The notes under the pieces were generated by a model. That model had not been told where the DNA came from. It did not search any database and saw nothing but the letters and a program-made list of their open reading frames with translations. This document shows, piece after piece, positions 31,620 through 40,360 of a DNA stretch of 40,747 nucleotides. The position numbers were made by a program, and so were the translations under genes. The stretch's first letter is position 1; each line of letters begins with the position of its first letter. The stretch is taken from NCBI GenBank assembly GCA_017631325.1, contig JAGBTM010000048.1:1-40747 (forward strand), written 5' to 3'. Origin of the DNA: Clostridia bacterium (GTDB lineage: Bacteria > Bacillota > Clostridia > Oscillospirales > CAG-272).

Positions 31620-32963
31620 TTAGCCGAGCTTAACGCTGACGCTTCCGTCCTCTCCGTACTCTATTCTGTTACCCTCACAGCAAAGGGTGTCCTGGAATGC
31701 AAGGAACTCTTCCTTAGACGCGAAGGGGGGATTGAAGTCGCGCTTAATCTGTTTTGCACGCTCTGCTCCGTTTTCAAGAAGAAGCTTAATCATAGCGCAC
31801 TGCCATTTTGCAGATTTCACGCAAGCGCGCTCGGGGTCTATAACGTAATAATCGTTGCCGTGTGACGTACCTGTGGAGCCCGGTGCATAGGGGTGAATTA
31901 CAGGCATAATCTGCGAAAGGTCACCCATATCGGTACAGCCCGTGCCAACCTTATCAAGACTAAAATCTATTTCCTCATCGGGAAGGATAAGCTCTGCTGC
32001 TTCCTTTGCAATATACATCATATCGGTAGAGTTTACAAGAGGTCCGTAGCCGGGAGTGTCGATTATCTCAATATTTGCGCCGAGTGAGAGCGCTCCGCCT
32101 ATTAGAGCGCGGTTCATCTTCGCATTAGCGCTAGTAATAGCATCAAAGGTCAGTCCTCTGACATAGCTTTCAAGCGTTACGGTTTCGGGAATAGCGTTTA
32201 CAGCCTCACCGCCCGAGGTGATAATCGGGTGTATTCTCACCTTGTCTGCCTCAACGAGCGTTTCGCGTATTGCGTTTACTGCATTGATACCGCAGTTTGC
32301 GGCATAAAGGGCGTTTATACCCTTCTGAGGTGCGCCGCCTGCGTGAGAGGCCTTACCCTTATATATAACGCGCTTGCTTATACATCCGATAGAGCCGCGT
32401 CTTATCGCAAATTTTTCTGCGACGGTTGTATGCACCATAAGGGCAACGTCCACGCCGTCGAAGTATCCGCGGTGAAGGAACTCGCTTTTGCCTCCGAAAT
32501 ACTTGATAATTCCTTTTTTCTTAAGCTCGGTTCTGTACTCTATCTCAAGAAGCTCCTCTGCGGGAACTGCGCAAAGACGGATTTTACCCGAAAGGTCTGC
32601 AAGCACGGCAGGATCGCGAAGAGCCGCCGCAACGCCGATAAGAGCCGCGCACTGAGCGTGGTGGCCGCAGGAGTGAACGTAGCCGGTTTCCTTGTCGCAC
32701 TCGGGGTGAGTTCCGCAGATAAGAGAGTCAATCTCACCGAGAACGAGGACGGTCGCTCCCTCTCTGCCGGTGTCTATCTCGGTAATAAAGCCGGGAATAT
32801 CACCTGCGAGCTTAAGCTCGTAGCCGAGCTCTCTGAAAATTTTCTCCATATATGCCGAGGTCTTTACCTCGCGGTAACCCGTTTCGGGAGTCGCCCATAT
32901 ATCGCGCTCTGCTTTAAGAATTACGTCTCTGTACTTTTCTACTGCAAGATTGATGTTCTTCAT
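31620..32963 (-). CDS. M20-family amidohydrolase (AbgB-like)
   Basis: The 447-residue metallopeptidase-fold protein of the M20 group removes an acyl or aminoacyl group from an amide. Metal-site blocks are EIDSLICGTHPE (about residue 75), VHSCGHHAQCAALIG, PAEELLE with the catalytic Glu pair, and HPYAPGSTGTSHGNDY in the C-terminal part. The dimerisation insert begins near KRVIYKGKASHAGGAPQKGINAL. The pattern is closest to the p-aminobenzoyl-glutamate utilisation (AbgB) branch, but the substrate is not fixed by sequence. It is co-oriented with the glycerate kinase gene 6 nt downstream and follows cysS by 99 nt. AAAGG precedes the start. Confidence 0.85.
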   Translation of the reverse strand: MKNINLAVEKYRDVILKAERDIWATPETGYREVKTSAYMEKIFRELGYELKLAGDIPGFITEIDTGREGATVLVLGEIDSLICGTHPECDKETGYVHSCGHHAQCAALIGVAAALRDPAVLADLSGKIRLCAVPAEELLEIEYRTELKKKGIIKYFGGKSEFLHRGYFDGVDVALMVHTTVAEKFAIRRGSIGCISKRVIYKGKASHAGGAPQKGINALYAANCGINAVNAIRETLVEADKVRIHPIITSGGEAVNAIPETVTLESYVRGLTFDAITSANAKMNRALIGGALSLGANIEIIDTPGYGPLVNSTDMMYIAKEAAELILPDEEIDFSLDKVGTGCTDMGDLSQIMPVIHPYAPGSTGTSHGNDYYVIDPERACVKSAKWQCAMIKLLLENGAERAKQIKRDFNPPFASKEEFLAFQDTLCCEGNRIEYGEDGSVSVKLG

Positions 32964-33062
32964 ATTATTACCTTTCCTTTATCCGAGCTTGCCGACGGAC
33001 GCATTTATATTGTTTATAAGTTTAGAAGCTGTGAGGATTTTGCCCTATCGCAAACTGAAAGT

Positions 33063-34505
33063 TTAGGAAATTGAAAATTTCGTTCCCTCTCTGGTATCCA
33101 GAAGCGTAATTCCCTTTGAAAGAAGCTCGTCACGAATAGCGTCGGCCTTGGCGAAGTCCTTATTCTTCTTTGCCTCGCGGCGCTCTTCGATTTTCTCATT
33201 GATATAAGCAAGAAGCTCCTCGGATACACCCGGGGTAGCGTCTGCCTCTGCCTTTTTCTTTTCAACGTTTATTTTCTCTGCCGCCGAGATAAGTCCAAGG
33301 TCAAGAACGCGCTCGAAGTCCTCTATAAGAGCGAGCTTGGTTTTTGCGTTGGTCTGAAGTTTAAAGACGTCGTAAAGAGCCGTTACTGCAAGAGAGGTGT
33401 TGAGGTCGTTGTCGAGGGCATCGGTAAACTTCTTCTTGCCCTCCTCGAATGCGGCGGCATCAACGGTCTCGTCCTGTGCGGCAGTGAGCGAAGCGACGCG
33501 TGAGACGAGCTTATTGTAGGCCGTTTTTGCATTATCGAGGTTCTCCCACGAGAATACGAGGTTTCGTCTGTAATGAGACTGCATGCAGAAGAAACGGTAA
33601 ACGAGGGGATCGTATCCCTTCTCTTCAAGAAGAGAGACGGTAAGGAACTCACCCTTGGACTTAGACATCTTGCCGGAATTGGTGTTGAGGTGATGGACGT
33701 GGAACCAATACTTGCACCACTCGTGGCCGTAGGTGGCCTCGCTCTGCGCTATCTCGTTGGTATGATGAGGGAATGCGTTGTCGATACCGCCACAGTGCAA
33801 ATCGACGTACTCGCCAAGATGCTTTGCCGCAATGCAGGAGCATTCGATATGCCAGCCAGGGTAACCGACGCCCCAAGGAGAATTCCATTTAAGCTCCTGG
33901 TCCTCAAACTTGGACTTGGTAAACCACAGAACGAAATCGGCCTTATTTCTCTTATTGGTATCCTCCTCAACGCTCTCACGCACTCCAACCTCGAGGTCCT
34001 CCTCCTTGAAATCGTTGAATACATAGTATTTACCGAGCTTTGAGGTGTCGAAGTAAATGTTACCGCCCGCCTCGTATGCATAGCCCTTTTTAAGCAGGGT
34101 TTCTATCATTTCTATAAACTCGTCAATACAGTTGGTTGCAGGCTCAATAACGTCGGGGCGCTTGATGTTGAGCTTGTCACAGTCAACGAAGAACGCGTCG
34201 GTGTAATATTTGGCTATCTCAAGCACGGTTTTGTGCTCACGGCGTGCGCCCTTGAGCATTTTGTCCTCGCCTGTGTCACCGTCTGAGGAAAGGTGGCCGA
34301 CGTCGGTTATATTCATAACGCGCTTTACCGAAAGTCCGGTGTACCGAAGATACTTTTCAAGCACGTCCTCCATGGTGTAGGTACGCAGATTTCCGATATG
34401 TGCAAAATGGTATACGGTAGGACCGCAGGTGTACATTGACACCTTTCCTGCCTCTCTCGGTACGAACTGTTCTCTCTCTCTAGATGCTGAATTGTATAAA
34501 AGCAT
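33063..34505 (-). CDS. cysS: Cysteinyl-tRNA synthetase
   Basis: This class I synthetase charges tRNA-Cys. The 480-residue protein has the HIGH-type motif HIGN (about residues 36-39), zinc ligands beginning with Cys 27 (YTCGPTVYH) and including CSCIAAKH and DLHCGGIDNAFPHHTNE, and the KMSKS loop at about residue 279. The C-terminal helical anticodon-binding part ends with KNKDFAKADAIRDELLSKGI. The start is set at 34505 because AAGGAG lies 6 nt upstream; the in-frame TTG at 34526 overlaps that site region and is not used. I looked for a T-box leader upstream and saw none. The M20 gene follows 99 nt downstream. Confidence 0.97.
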   Translation of the reverse strand: MLLYNSASREREQFVPREAGKVSMYTCGPTVYHFAHIGNLRTYTMEDVLEKYLRYTGLSVKRVMNITDVGHLSSDGDTGEDKMLKGARREHKTVLEIAKYYTDAFFVDCDKLNIKRPDVIEPATNCIDEFIEMIETLLKKGYAYEAGGNIYFDTSKLGKYYVFNDFKEEDLEVGVRESVEEDTNKRNKADFVLWFTKSKFEDQELKWNSPWGVGYPGWHIECSCIAAKHLGEYVDLHCGGIDNAFPHHTNEIAQSEATYGHEWCKYWFHVHHLNTNSGKMSKSKGEFLTVSLLEEKGYDPLVYRFFCMQSHYRRNLVFSWENLDNAKTAYNKLVSRVASLTAAQDETVDAAAFEEGKKKFTDALDNDLNTSLAVTALYDVFKLQTNAKTKLALIEDFERVLDLGLISAAEKINVEKKKAEADATPGVSEELLAYINEKIEERREAKKNKDFAKADAIRDELLSKGITLLDTREGTKFSIS

Positions 34506-34677
34506 TTTTATCTCCTTATGCGCCAAGGCCGGCGTTTTTTACTAAAAGCTAGATGCAAAATCAAAATTGCATAGTTATTCGCTTAACATTTTAACAGAAA
34601 TATATTATTTTGTCAAGACTTGTGAGCGCGTATTGAGAAATTTTTATAAAATTATTATATTATTTTGCTCTCTGCTC

Positions 34678-34706
34678 TTGTAATTTTGTCATAAATTTGA
34701 TAAAAT
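34678..34706 (+). promoter_or_regulatory. Possible promoter of ftsK/spoIIIE
   Basis: TTGTAA (34678-34683), a 17-bp spacer and TAAAAT (34701-34706): an imperfect sigma-A-like pair about 68 nt before the start. The cysS-ftsK interval (34506-34774) holds nothing else clear. Confidence 0.5.
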
Positions 34707-34774
34707 AGTATTGTGCGTTACTATACGCTTTTTCAGATAACCACAATTCCACTTACTTCGGGAGGCATACATAT

Positions 34775-37700
34775 ATGAACAACAACGACGAAAACAAGAA
34801 TGGCTACTTTTCCTCTTTAACGGGAATAAGACGGGCCGTTCCTGTGCTTCTGACGGCGCTTGCCGTATTTATCGCAGTCTGCTATATCACAAACGGCACG
34901 GGTATTCTCGGTGACGGAATTTCCTCAGTGCTGCTCGGACTGTTCTCGTACGGAGCGTACGCAATACCTCTTTTACTTATCGTCCACGCATTCTTCTACC
35001 CTGAAGATTATGCGAAGGGACTTACCCTTTCAAGAAGCATTTTTTCTCTAATAACCGTTCTTATAGTGTCCGCGGTTGAGTACACGGTAGTATTCTGGAG
35101 CACCGAGCTCGTTTTCGCTCCCGTGGAGTTCTATACCTCGGCATCTGCCGGTGGATTTATCGGAAGCATCATAGCATTCGGCATCATAAATGTGCTTGGC
35201 CACGTTGGTATTCTGATATTGGCCGCGGCTATTATCGCTATATACATCACCTTCTTCTTCACTCGCGGTGATGGTGCTTTCAGCAGAGTAGTTATCGCAT
35301 TCGTTGGCTTCGTAGTAAATATTCTAGCGGCTATCGAGCGATTTATCAAAAAGGTAATAAAGGCCAGAAATGACAAAAAGGCCGCAAAGCTTCTAGAGGA
35401 AGAGGAAAGTCGCGCAAAGGAGCTTCTCGACGACCAGTTCTTTGCCGTAGACAACGGCATGAAGGAGCTAAAAATCGGCGAGCTCGGTATACACGAGTCA
35501 AGAGCTCAGTCGGCAGCTGAGGAAAATCCTACCTTGCAGAGCAAGGTCTTTCACAAGAGCGCATCAAATTCAACCGAAAAAGCTGAGAGCGACGGCTCAT
35601 ACCAAGCTCAAAAGACGATGGCAGACGAGCCCTTATACAAGCAACCCGAGGCACCTAAGGAAAAGCGTCCCTTGGATTTGACCTACGGCATAAAGGCCGC
35701 TTCATTATCCGAAATCGCACCTCCTAAGACGGCTCGCGCTTCAACGATAAGGGCTGAGGCCACAGAAGTAAAGGCCGATACCAAGACAAGCCGAGACGAC
35801 AGCGCGGACAGCGTATTCACTAAGGATTTTGACCCGTTTGATCTCGTTTTTGCACAGAACACCGCATCAAGACCCTCAAGCAAGGCTGCGCCCAAGGTGC
35901 AAAAGAGTGGAATAAGCGAGCTTACCACTCCCCTGTCGGCTATTACCGAGGAGGACCTTGTTCAGCACAAGCGCGAGCTTGAAAGCAAGAAGCGCATCGA
36001 GGCGTTTGAAGAAAGAAAAAGACAAATAATCGAGAGCATGAGGACAAGCTCCCATGCCCCGACAGTTTCAGCCGTCAAGGAAGATAGCGAGACGGCGGCC
36101 CGCTCAGACGCTGAGCAAGGCAGCATAGCAACTCCCTCGCATAGCACCCCCTCCGTTACTCCCATGCCTGTGGGCGAAACTGTAAGCGCTTCCTCCGTTA
36201 CATCAACACCTGTAAGTGAGACGGCAGCCGAGGCTCCAAGCATATCGGAGAATAAAAGCGCGTCTGTTCCATCCGTTACCGGCGAGAGCGAGCGCACAGC
36301 TTCGGCCGAGAGTACCAAGACGGTTGAGTTCAGCTTTGCTCCCGAAAAGAAGCCCACGGCACCTACCGTGAGCGAATCCATCAAGATGGTGTTTGAGAAG
36401 CCCGATTTTGTCACCGACGAGGACGAGGAGGCTGCGGCGCATATCGCGGAAATCGTTGAAAGAAGCGTTCCGGGTTACACAAGAAGCGCAAATAAATCCT
36501 ATACATACACTAAGGTTACCGTTACCGACGAGCCTCTGACTGCCGAGGCAGACAAGCTCGCAGAGGACACTCGCGAATACGTCGAAGAGGCTGTGACCGA
36601 GCCTGCCGTAGCTGTAACCGAGCCGAGCTTGAAGGTATATGCAGAGGCCGTGAACGAGCCTACCTGCGAATATGCTACCGAGTTCTCTGAGGTAGCATCT
36701 AACGGAGCAGAGACTGACTCTGACTTTACTGCTCATAACGAAGAGTACGTCTTTAACGACGGGGATGCCCACAAAAATATCACCGTCACGCAAGACCCCG
36801 AAAAAAGTAACGATACTTCTTATTTTGGCGAGGACTCCGAAAATTACGGATTTACCGCAGAGCATACTCCCGTTAAGGTTATAAACGAATACACCACCCA
36901 AGCCGAAGAGCCCGAGGACGAGGACGAGGCGCAGTTCAAGCCCTTTGAAATGCCCGAGCCTATTACCGCCTCCAAGGTGGAGAGCTTATTCGACGAACCA
37001 AAAGAAGAGTTAAAAATTGAGCGCACTGTTCTCTCCCCCACACCCGACAGTGCATACAGCTCGGTGAGTGCAGCAAGAGATGCGAGATATACGCTTATAG
37101 ACGAAAATATGCCTATATCCGGGACTGAGTATGAAAACGAGCCCGTTATCGATAACACGATAGAGTGGGCGTCAGTATCAACGCCCGAGTCTGACGATGG
37201 CAGAAATGATTATTCCGACGAGGGTACGACACTTGTTTTTGACGGTGACATCTCGCCTGAGGAGGACAGCGAACCCAAGAGTGACGATGCAGAAAGCATT
37301 TTCGGTTCAGTCATAGACGAGGCAGACGGGACGGAGCTTTCTGAAGCTGACGTCTGTGAGATTTTCGACGGCGAGGTAGATGCAAAAGCAGAGGAAATAC
37401 CCCTCGAGGAGCAGAACCCTTATATCACGGAGCAACAGCGAATGTTCCCCTCAATCTTCGGCAAGACCGAGGTAGCTGACGCTCACAAGGACGAGGACAA
37501 CGGTACGGCTGACGTCGAGAGCGAGGGCGACGCCGAACCGATGCCCAAAGACGAGCCAGAAGGCGAAGACGGTAACGGATTTGTGAATGAGGCGGCAGAA
37601 GAGCTTGCTGACAATTTCGCTCAAGAGATGGACGAAAAGAAAATTCTCGCTACTCTTCAGGCCGCTTTGTCCGAGTACAAGGACGGGGACGATGAGCCTC

Positions 37701-39325
37701 TATTCGATGCCGACGAGCTCGAAAACGACACTCTCTTTGACACAGACGAGCCAGATGACGAGCCCTACGTCGCTCCTGTAATTCCTCCGAAAAAGGAAGA
37801 AAAACCCAAGCAGAAGAACCCTGATTATTCAAAATACGAGTTCCCTCCCATTGACCTTCTCGGTGTAAGCGAGCAGGTTTCGGACGAGAACGTGCAGTAT
37901 GAGATACAGGAAAACGCGGACAGACTTATTGACACACTGGCGTCATTTGACGTCACTGCTTCTATCAAGGGAGTGGACCGCGGACCGCGTATCACAAGAT
38001 ACGAGGTAGTACCCGCAAAGGGCGTTATGGTACGCCGAGTTCTCGCTCTTGAAAACGATATTGCGCTTAACCTTGCCGCCGAGAGCATTCGTATGGAAGC
38101 TCCTATTCCCGGCAAGAGTGCCGTGGGCGTTGAGATACCCAACAAGACTTCCTCAACCGTCAGACTTCGCGACCTTCTCGAGACCGAGGAATTTAAGAGC
38201 GCAAAGTCCAAAACGACCGTTTGTCTTGGAAAGGACGTTGCGGGCGAGCCTATGTTTGCCGATATTGCAAAAATGCCTCACACCCTTATTGCCGGTGCTA
38301 CCGGTATGGGTAAGTCGGTATGTATAAATTCGCTTATGATAAGCATGCTCTTCAAGGCCAGACCCGACGAGGTCAAGTTTATCATGATAGACCCGAAGCA
38401 GGTTGAGTTTACCATGTACAACGGTATTCCACACCTTCTCGTGCCTATCGTCACCGACGTAAAGCAGGCTGCCGGCGCACTCATGTGGGCCGTAGAGGAG
38501 ATGGAACGCAGATACTCGGTATTCCAAGAAGCATGCGTCAAGAACATCGACGCCTACAACGAAAAGGTTCAGATAAAGCGCGAGCTTGGTGACCCAATGC
38601 ACCGTATCGTTATAGTTATCGACGAGTTCGCAGAGCTTATTATGCAGGTTAAGAACCCCGTTGAGAGCCTCGTTATACGTATTGCTCAGAAAGCAAGAGC
38701 GGCGGGAATTCACCTCGTAATAGGTACTCAAAAGCCTGTTAAGGAGGTTATTACAGGTCTTATCAAGTCTAACATTCCCACGAAAATGTCCTGCAAGGTT
38801 CTCTCTAACAAGGACTCCATGCTTATGTTCGACAAGGTTGGCGCAGAGAAGCTTCTTGACAAGGGCGATATGCTCGTTTCCTTCCCCAGCTCGCCGAAGC
38901 CTATGAGAGTTCAGGGCACCTTTGTCAACGATACCGAGGTTGAGGCCGTTATGGACCACCTGAAGCAGTTCAGCGGCGGCGCGAACTACGACGAGTCGGT
39001 TATGGACGGAATAAAGCGTGCAACCGATAAATGCACTAAGGGAGGCGACGGTGATTCTGACGGTGGCTCTGATTCGGGCAGCGGTGAGGGATATCTTAAC
39101 GACAGACAGTTCATCGAGGCTGTTGAGGTTGCCGTAAATTCGGGTAAGATTTCAACCTCTCTTCTTCAAAGAAGACTTTCAATAGGCTACGGCAAGGCGG
39201 CAAAGTTTATCGACGTTATGTGTGATATGGGTGTCGTCGGCGAGCCTAACGGTCAAAAGCCCCGTGACGTTCTTATCTCTGCTGACGAGTGGAGAGAAAA
39301 GCTCTCGCGCACTATGATAGACTAA
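34775..39325 (+). CDS. FtsK/SpoIIIE-family DNA translocase with very long linker
   Basis: This is a membrane-bound ATP-driven DNA pump that clears chromosomes from the septum; in spore formers the SpoIIIE form fills the forespore. The first 170-190 residues contain about four membrane segments (near 22-40, 50-72, 88-110, 126-160). A linker of about 800 residues (roughly 205-1020) is strongly acidic and Ser/Thr/Ala/Pro-rich. The motor begins at about residue 1021 (YEFPPIDLLG); Walker A is GATGMGKSV (about 1172), with VIVIDEFAELI (about 1278). A gamma winged-helix domain (about 1440-1510, LNDRQFIEAVEV and LLQRRLSIGYGKAAKFID) would read KOPS/SRS sequences. Total length is 1516 residues against about 790 for B. 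subtilis SpoIIIE. GGGAGG precedes the start. ftsK and spoIIIE cannot be separated by reading. Confidence 0.93.
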   Translation: MNNNDENKNGYFSSLTGIRRAVPVLLTALAVFIAVCYITNGTGILGDGISSVLLGLFSYGAYAIPLLLIVHAFFYPEDYAKGLTLSRSIFSLITVLIVSAVEYTVVFWSTELVFAPVEFYTSASAGGFIGSIIAFGIINVLGHVGILILAAAIIAIYITFFFTRGDGAFSRVVIAFVGFVVNILAAIERFIKKVIKARNDKKAAKLLEEEESRAKELLDDQFFAVDNGMKELKIGELGIHESRAQSAAEENPTLQSKVFHKSASNSTEKAESDGSYQAQKTMADEPLYKQPEAPKEKRPLDLTYGIKAASLSEIAPPKTARASTIRAEATEVKADTKTSRDDSADSVFTKDFDPFDLVFAQNTASRPSSKAAPKVQKSGISELTTPLSAITEEDLVQHKRELESKKRIEAFEERKRQIIESMRTSSHAPTVSAVKEDSETAARSDAEQGSIATPSHSTPSVTPMPVGETVSASSVTSTPVSETAAEAPSISENKSASVPSVTGESERTASAESTKTVEFSFAPEKKPTAPTVSESIKMVFEKPDFVTDEDEEAAAHIAEIVERSVPGYTRSANKSYTYTKVTVTDEPLTAEADKLAEDTREYVEEAVTEPAVAVTEPSLKVYAEAVNEPTCEYATEFSEVASNGAETDSDFTAHNEEYVFNDGDAHKNITVTQDPEKSNDTSYFGEDSENYGFTAEHTPVKVINEYTTQAEEPEDEDEAQFKPFEMPEPITASKVESLFDEPKEELKIERTVLSPTPDSAYSSVSAARDARYTLIDENMPISGTEYENEPVIDNTIEWASVSTPESDDGRNDYSDEGTTLVFDGDISPEEDSEPKSDDAESIFGSVIDEADGTELSEADVCEIFDGEVDAKAEEIPLEEQNPYITEQQRMFPSIFGKTEVADAHKDEDNGTADVESEGDAEPMPKDEPEGEDGNGFVNEAAEELADNFAQEMDEKKILATLQAALSEYKDGDDEPLFDADELENDTLFDTDEPDDEPYVAPVIPPKKEEKPKQKNPDYSKYEFPPIDLLGVSEQVSDENVQYEIQENADRLIDTLASFDVTASIKGVDRGPRITRYEVVPAKGVMVRRVLALENDIALNLAAESIRMEAPIPGKSAVGVEIPNKTSSTVRLRDLLETEEFKSAKSKTTVCLGKDVAGEPMFADIAKMPHTLIAGATGMGKSVCINSLMISMLFKARPDEVKFIMIDPKQVEFTMYNGIPHLLVPIVTDVKQAAGALMWAVEEMERRYSVFQEACVKNIDAYNEKVQIKRELGDPMHRIVIVIDEFAELIMQVKNPVESLVIRIAQKARAAGIHLVIGTQKPVKEVITGLIKSNIPTKMSCKVLSNKDSMLMFDKVGAEKLLDKGDMLVSFPSSPKPMRVQGTFVNDTEVEAVMDHLKQFSGGANYDESVMDGIKRATDKCTKGGDGDSDGGSDSGSGEGYLNDRQFIEAVEVAVNSGKISTSLLQRRLSIGYGKAAKFIDVMCDMGVVGEPNGQKPRDVLISADEWREKLSRTMID

Positions 39326-39340
39326 ACGTTTTTGTCTTAA

Positions 39341-39463
39341 ACGGCTCATAAACCGTGACTTACGGTTCGCCGTACGTAGCTAAACGGTTAATCGTCCGCG
39401 ACCTCAAGGTTAATTGAGTACAACCGGAAGCTTATCGACCTCGACCGACGGCTTATATGCCGT
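39341..39463 (+). other. Hairpins in the ftsK 3' region
   Basis: A two-part stem, ACGGC then AACCGT, pairs with ACGGTT then GCCGT (39341-39373), and a second hairpin, ACGGC-TTATAT-GCCGT, lies at 39448-39463. No T run follows either. In the 383-nt gap between ftsK and the next gene I see these, a terminator and no open frame worth calling. Confidence 0.55.
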
Positions 39464-39510
39464 GAACTAAAGACGGAAACGGAATTTCACAAGGATTTTT
39501 TTGTAAAAAA

Positions 39511-39556
39511 GTGGAGCTGCCCCTGATTTTTCTTCGGCAGTTCCACGGAATTTTAT
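39511..39556 (+). terminator. Terminator-like hairpin after ftsK
   Basis: GTGGAGCTGCC pairs with GGCAGTTCCAC (one G-U) around a T-rich loop and is followed by GGAATTTTATTT. The U tract is imperfect. Confidence 0.6.
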
Positions 39557-39708
39557 TTCAATCGTTTAATCACCCAATACTCCCTGTGCTCGCTTTCAAA
39601 TTAACGGCATAGGGATACTTGGCACCGGACCCATTTTCAAAACCGGAGAAGGCTCTGACTTTTGGTCCCTTAATATCAAAAAAGAGCTTTCGTATTGAGG
39701 AAAAAGCT

Positions 39709-40248
39709 ATGATTTTAATTTTACTTGCCGACGGCTTTGAGGAAATCGAGGCTCTGACACCGCTTGACGTTCTCAGGCGCGCAGGTCTTGATGTTAAGAC
39801 CGTTGGAATAAGCGGAAAATTCGTGGAAGGCTCTCACGGAATACGCGTGGAATGTGACCTTTCTGAGAGTGAAGCTCTCAACATCACGCCTGAGCTTCTA
39901 ATACTTCCGGGTGGTATGCCGGGAGCAACTAATCTTGACGCCTCCACAACAACCGACCGACTTATCAAGACTACACTCAATTCAGGCGGCAGGCTTGCGG
40001 CTATTTGCGCGGCGCCTCTGGTGCTTGGAAGACGCGGCCTGCTTAAAGGACGGCGCGCCGTTTGCTATCCGGGATTTGAGGGCGAGCTTGCTTGTGCTAC
40101 GGTGTGCGACGCGCCCGTTGTGACCGACGGTTGCATTACTACCGCAAAGGGTATGGGCGCAGCCCTCGATTTTGCGCTTGAGCTGGTCGAGCTCTTAGTA
40201 TCTACCGAGCAAAAGGAAAAAATCGCAAAAGCAATTATGAAGCCGTAA
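39709..40248 (+). CDS. DJ-1/PfpI-family protein
   Basis: The 179-residue Rossmann-like protein belongs to the DJ-1 branch. ILLADGFEEIEALTPLDVLRRAG opens it, with Glu 14 matching the conserved acid next to the active site of human DJ-1 (Glu18). LILPGGMPGATNL gives the nucleotide-fold loop, and RLAAICAAP carries the reactive Cys at 100 on the nucleophile elbow. TAKGMGAALDFALELVE is the C-terminal helix region. Proposed roles include glyoxalase III-like deglycation and oxidative-stress protection; the exact one is not readable. The start at 39709 has GAGGAA about 8 nt upstream, better than an in-frame site at 39619. It lies alone, after the ftsK terminator region. Confidence 0.92.
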   Translation: MILILLADGFEEIEALTPLDVLRRAGLDVKTVGISGKFVEGSHGIRVECDLSESEALNITPELLILPGGMPGATNLDASTTTDRLIKTTLNSGGRLAAICAAPLVLGRRGLLKGRRAVCYPGFEGELACATVCDAPVVTDGCITTAKGMGAALDFALELVELLVSTEQKEKIAKAIMKP

Positions 40249-40322
40249 GGCGTATTGCCACCGACCCTATATACACTAATCTTTTCTGCAAATACACAAC
40301 AATCTTTTAAATAAGCACGTTT

Positions 40323-40350
40323 TAATCTCTTTGAGATTACCTTGTTTTTT
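40323..40350 (+). terminator. Short hairpin with T run directly before the last gene's RBS
   Basis: TAATCTC and GAGATTA form a perfect 7-bp stem with a 3-nt loop (40323-40339), followed by CCTTGTTTTTT. The T run touches the ribosome binding site GGAG (40351). It may end the DJ-1 transcript or act as an attenuator for the next gene. Confidence 0.55.
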
Positions 40351-40360
40351 GGAGTAAAAA

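Noticed and set aside
32229..33074. 281-codon plus-strand open frame opposite the M20 gene
   Set aside because: Antisense shadow; no start signals, and M20 family motifs are intact on the minus strand.
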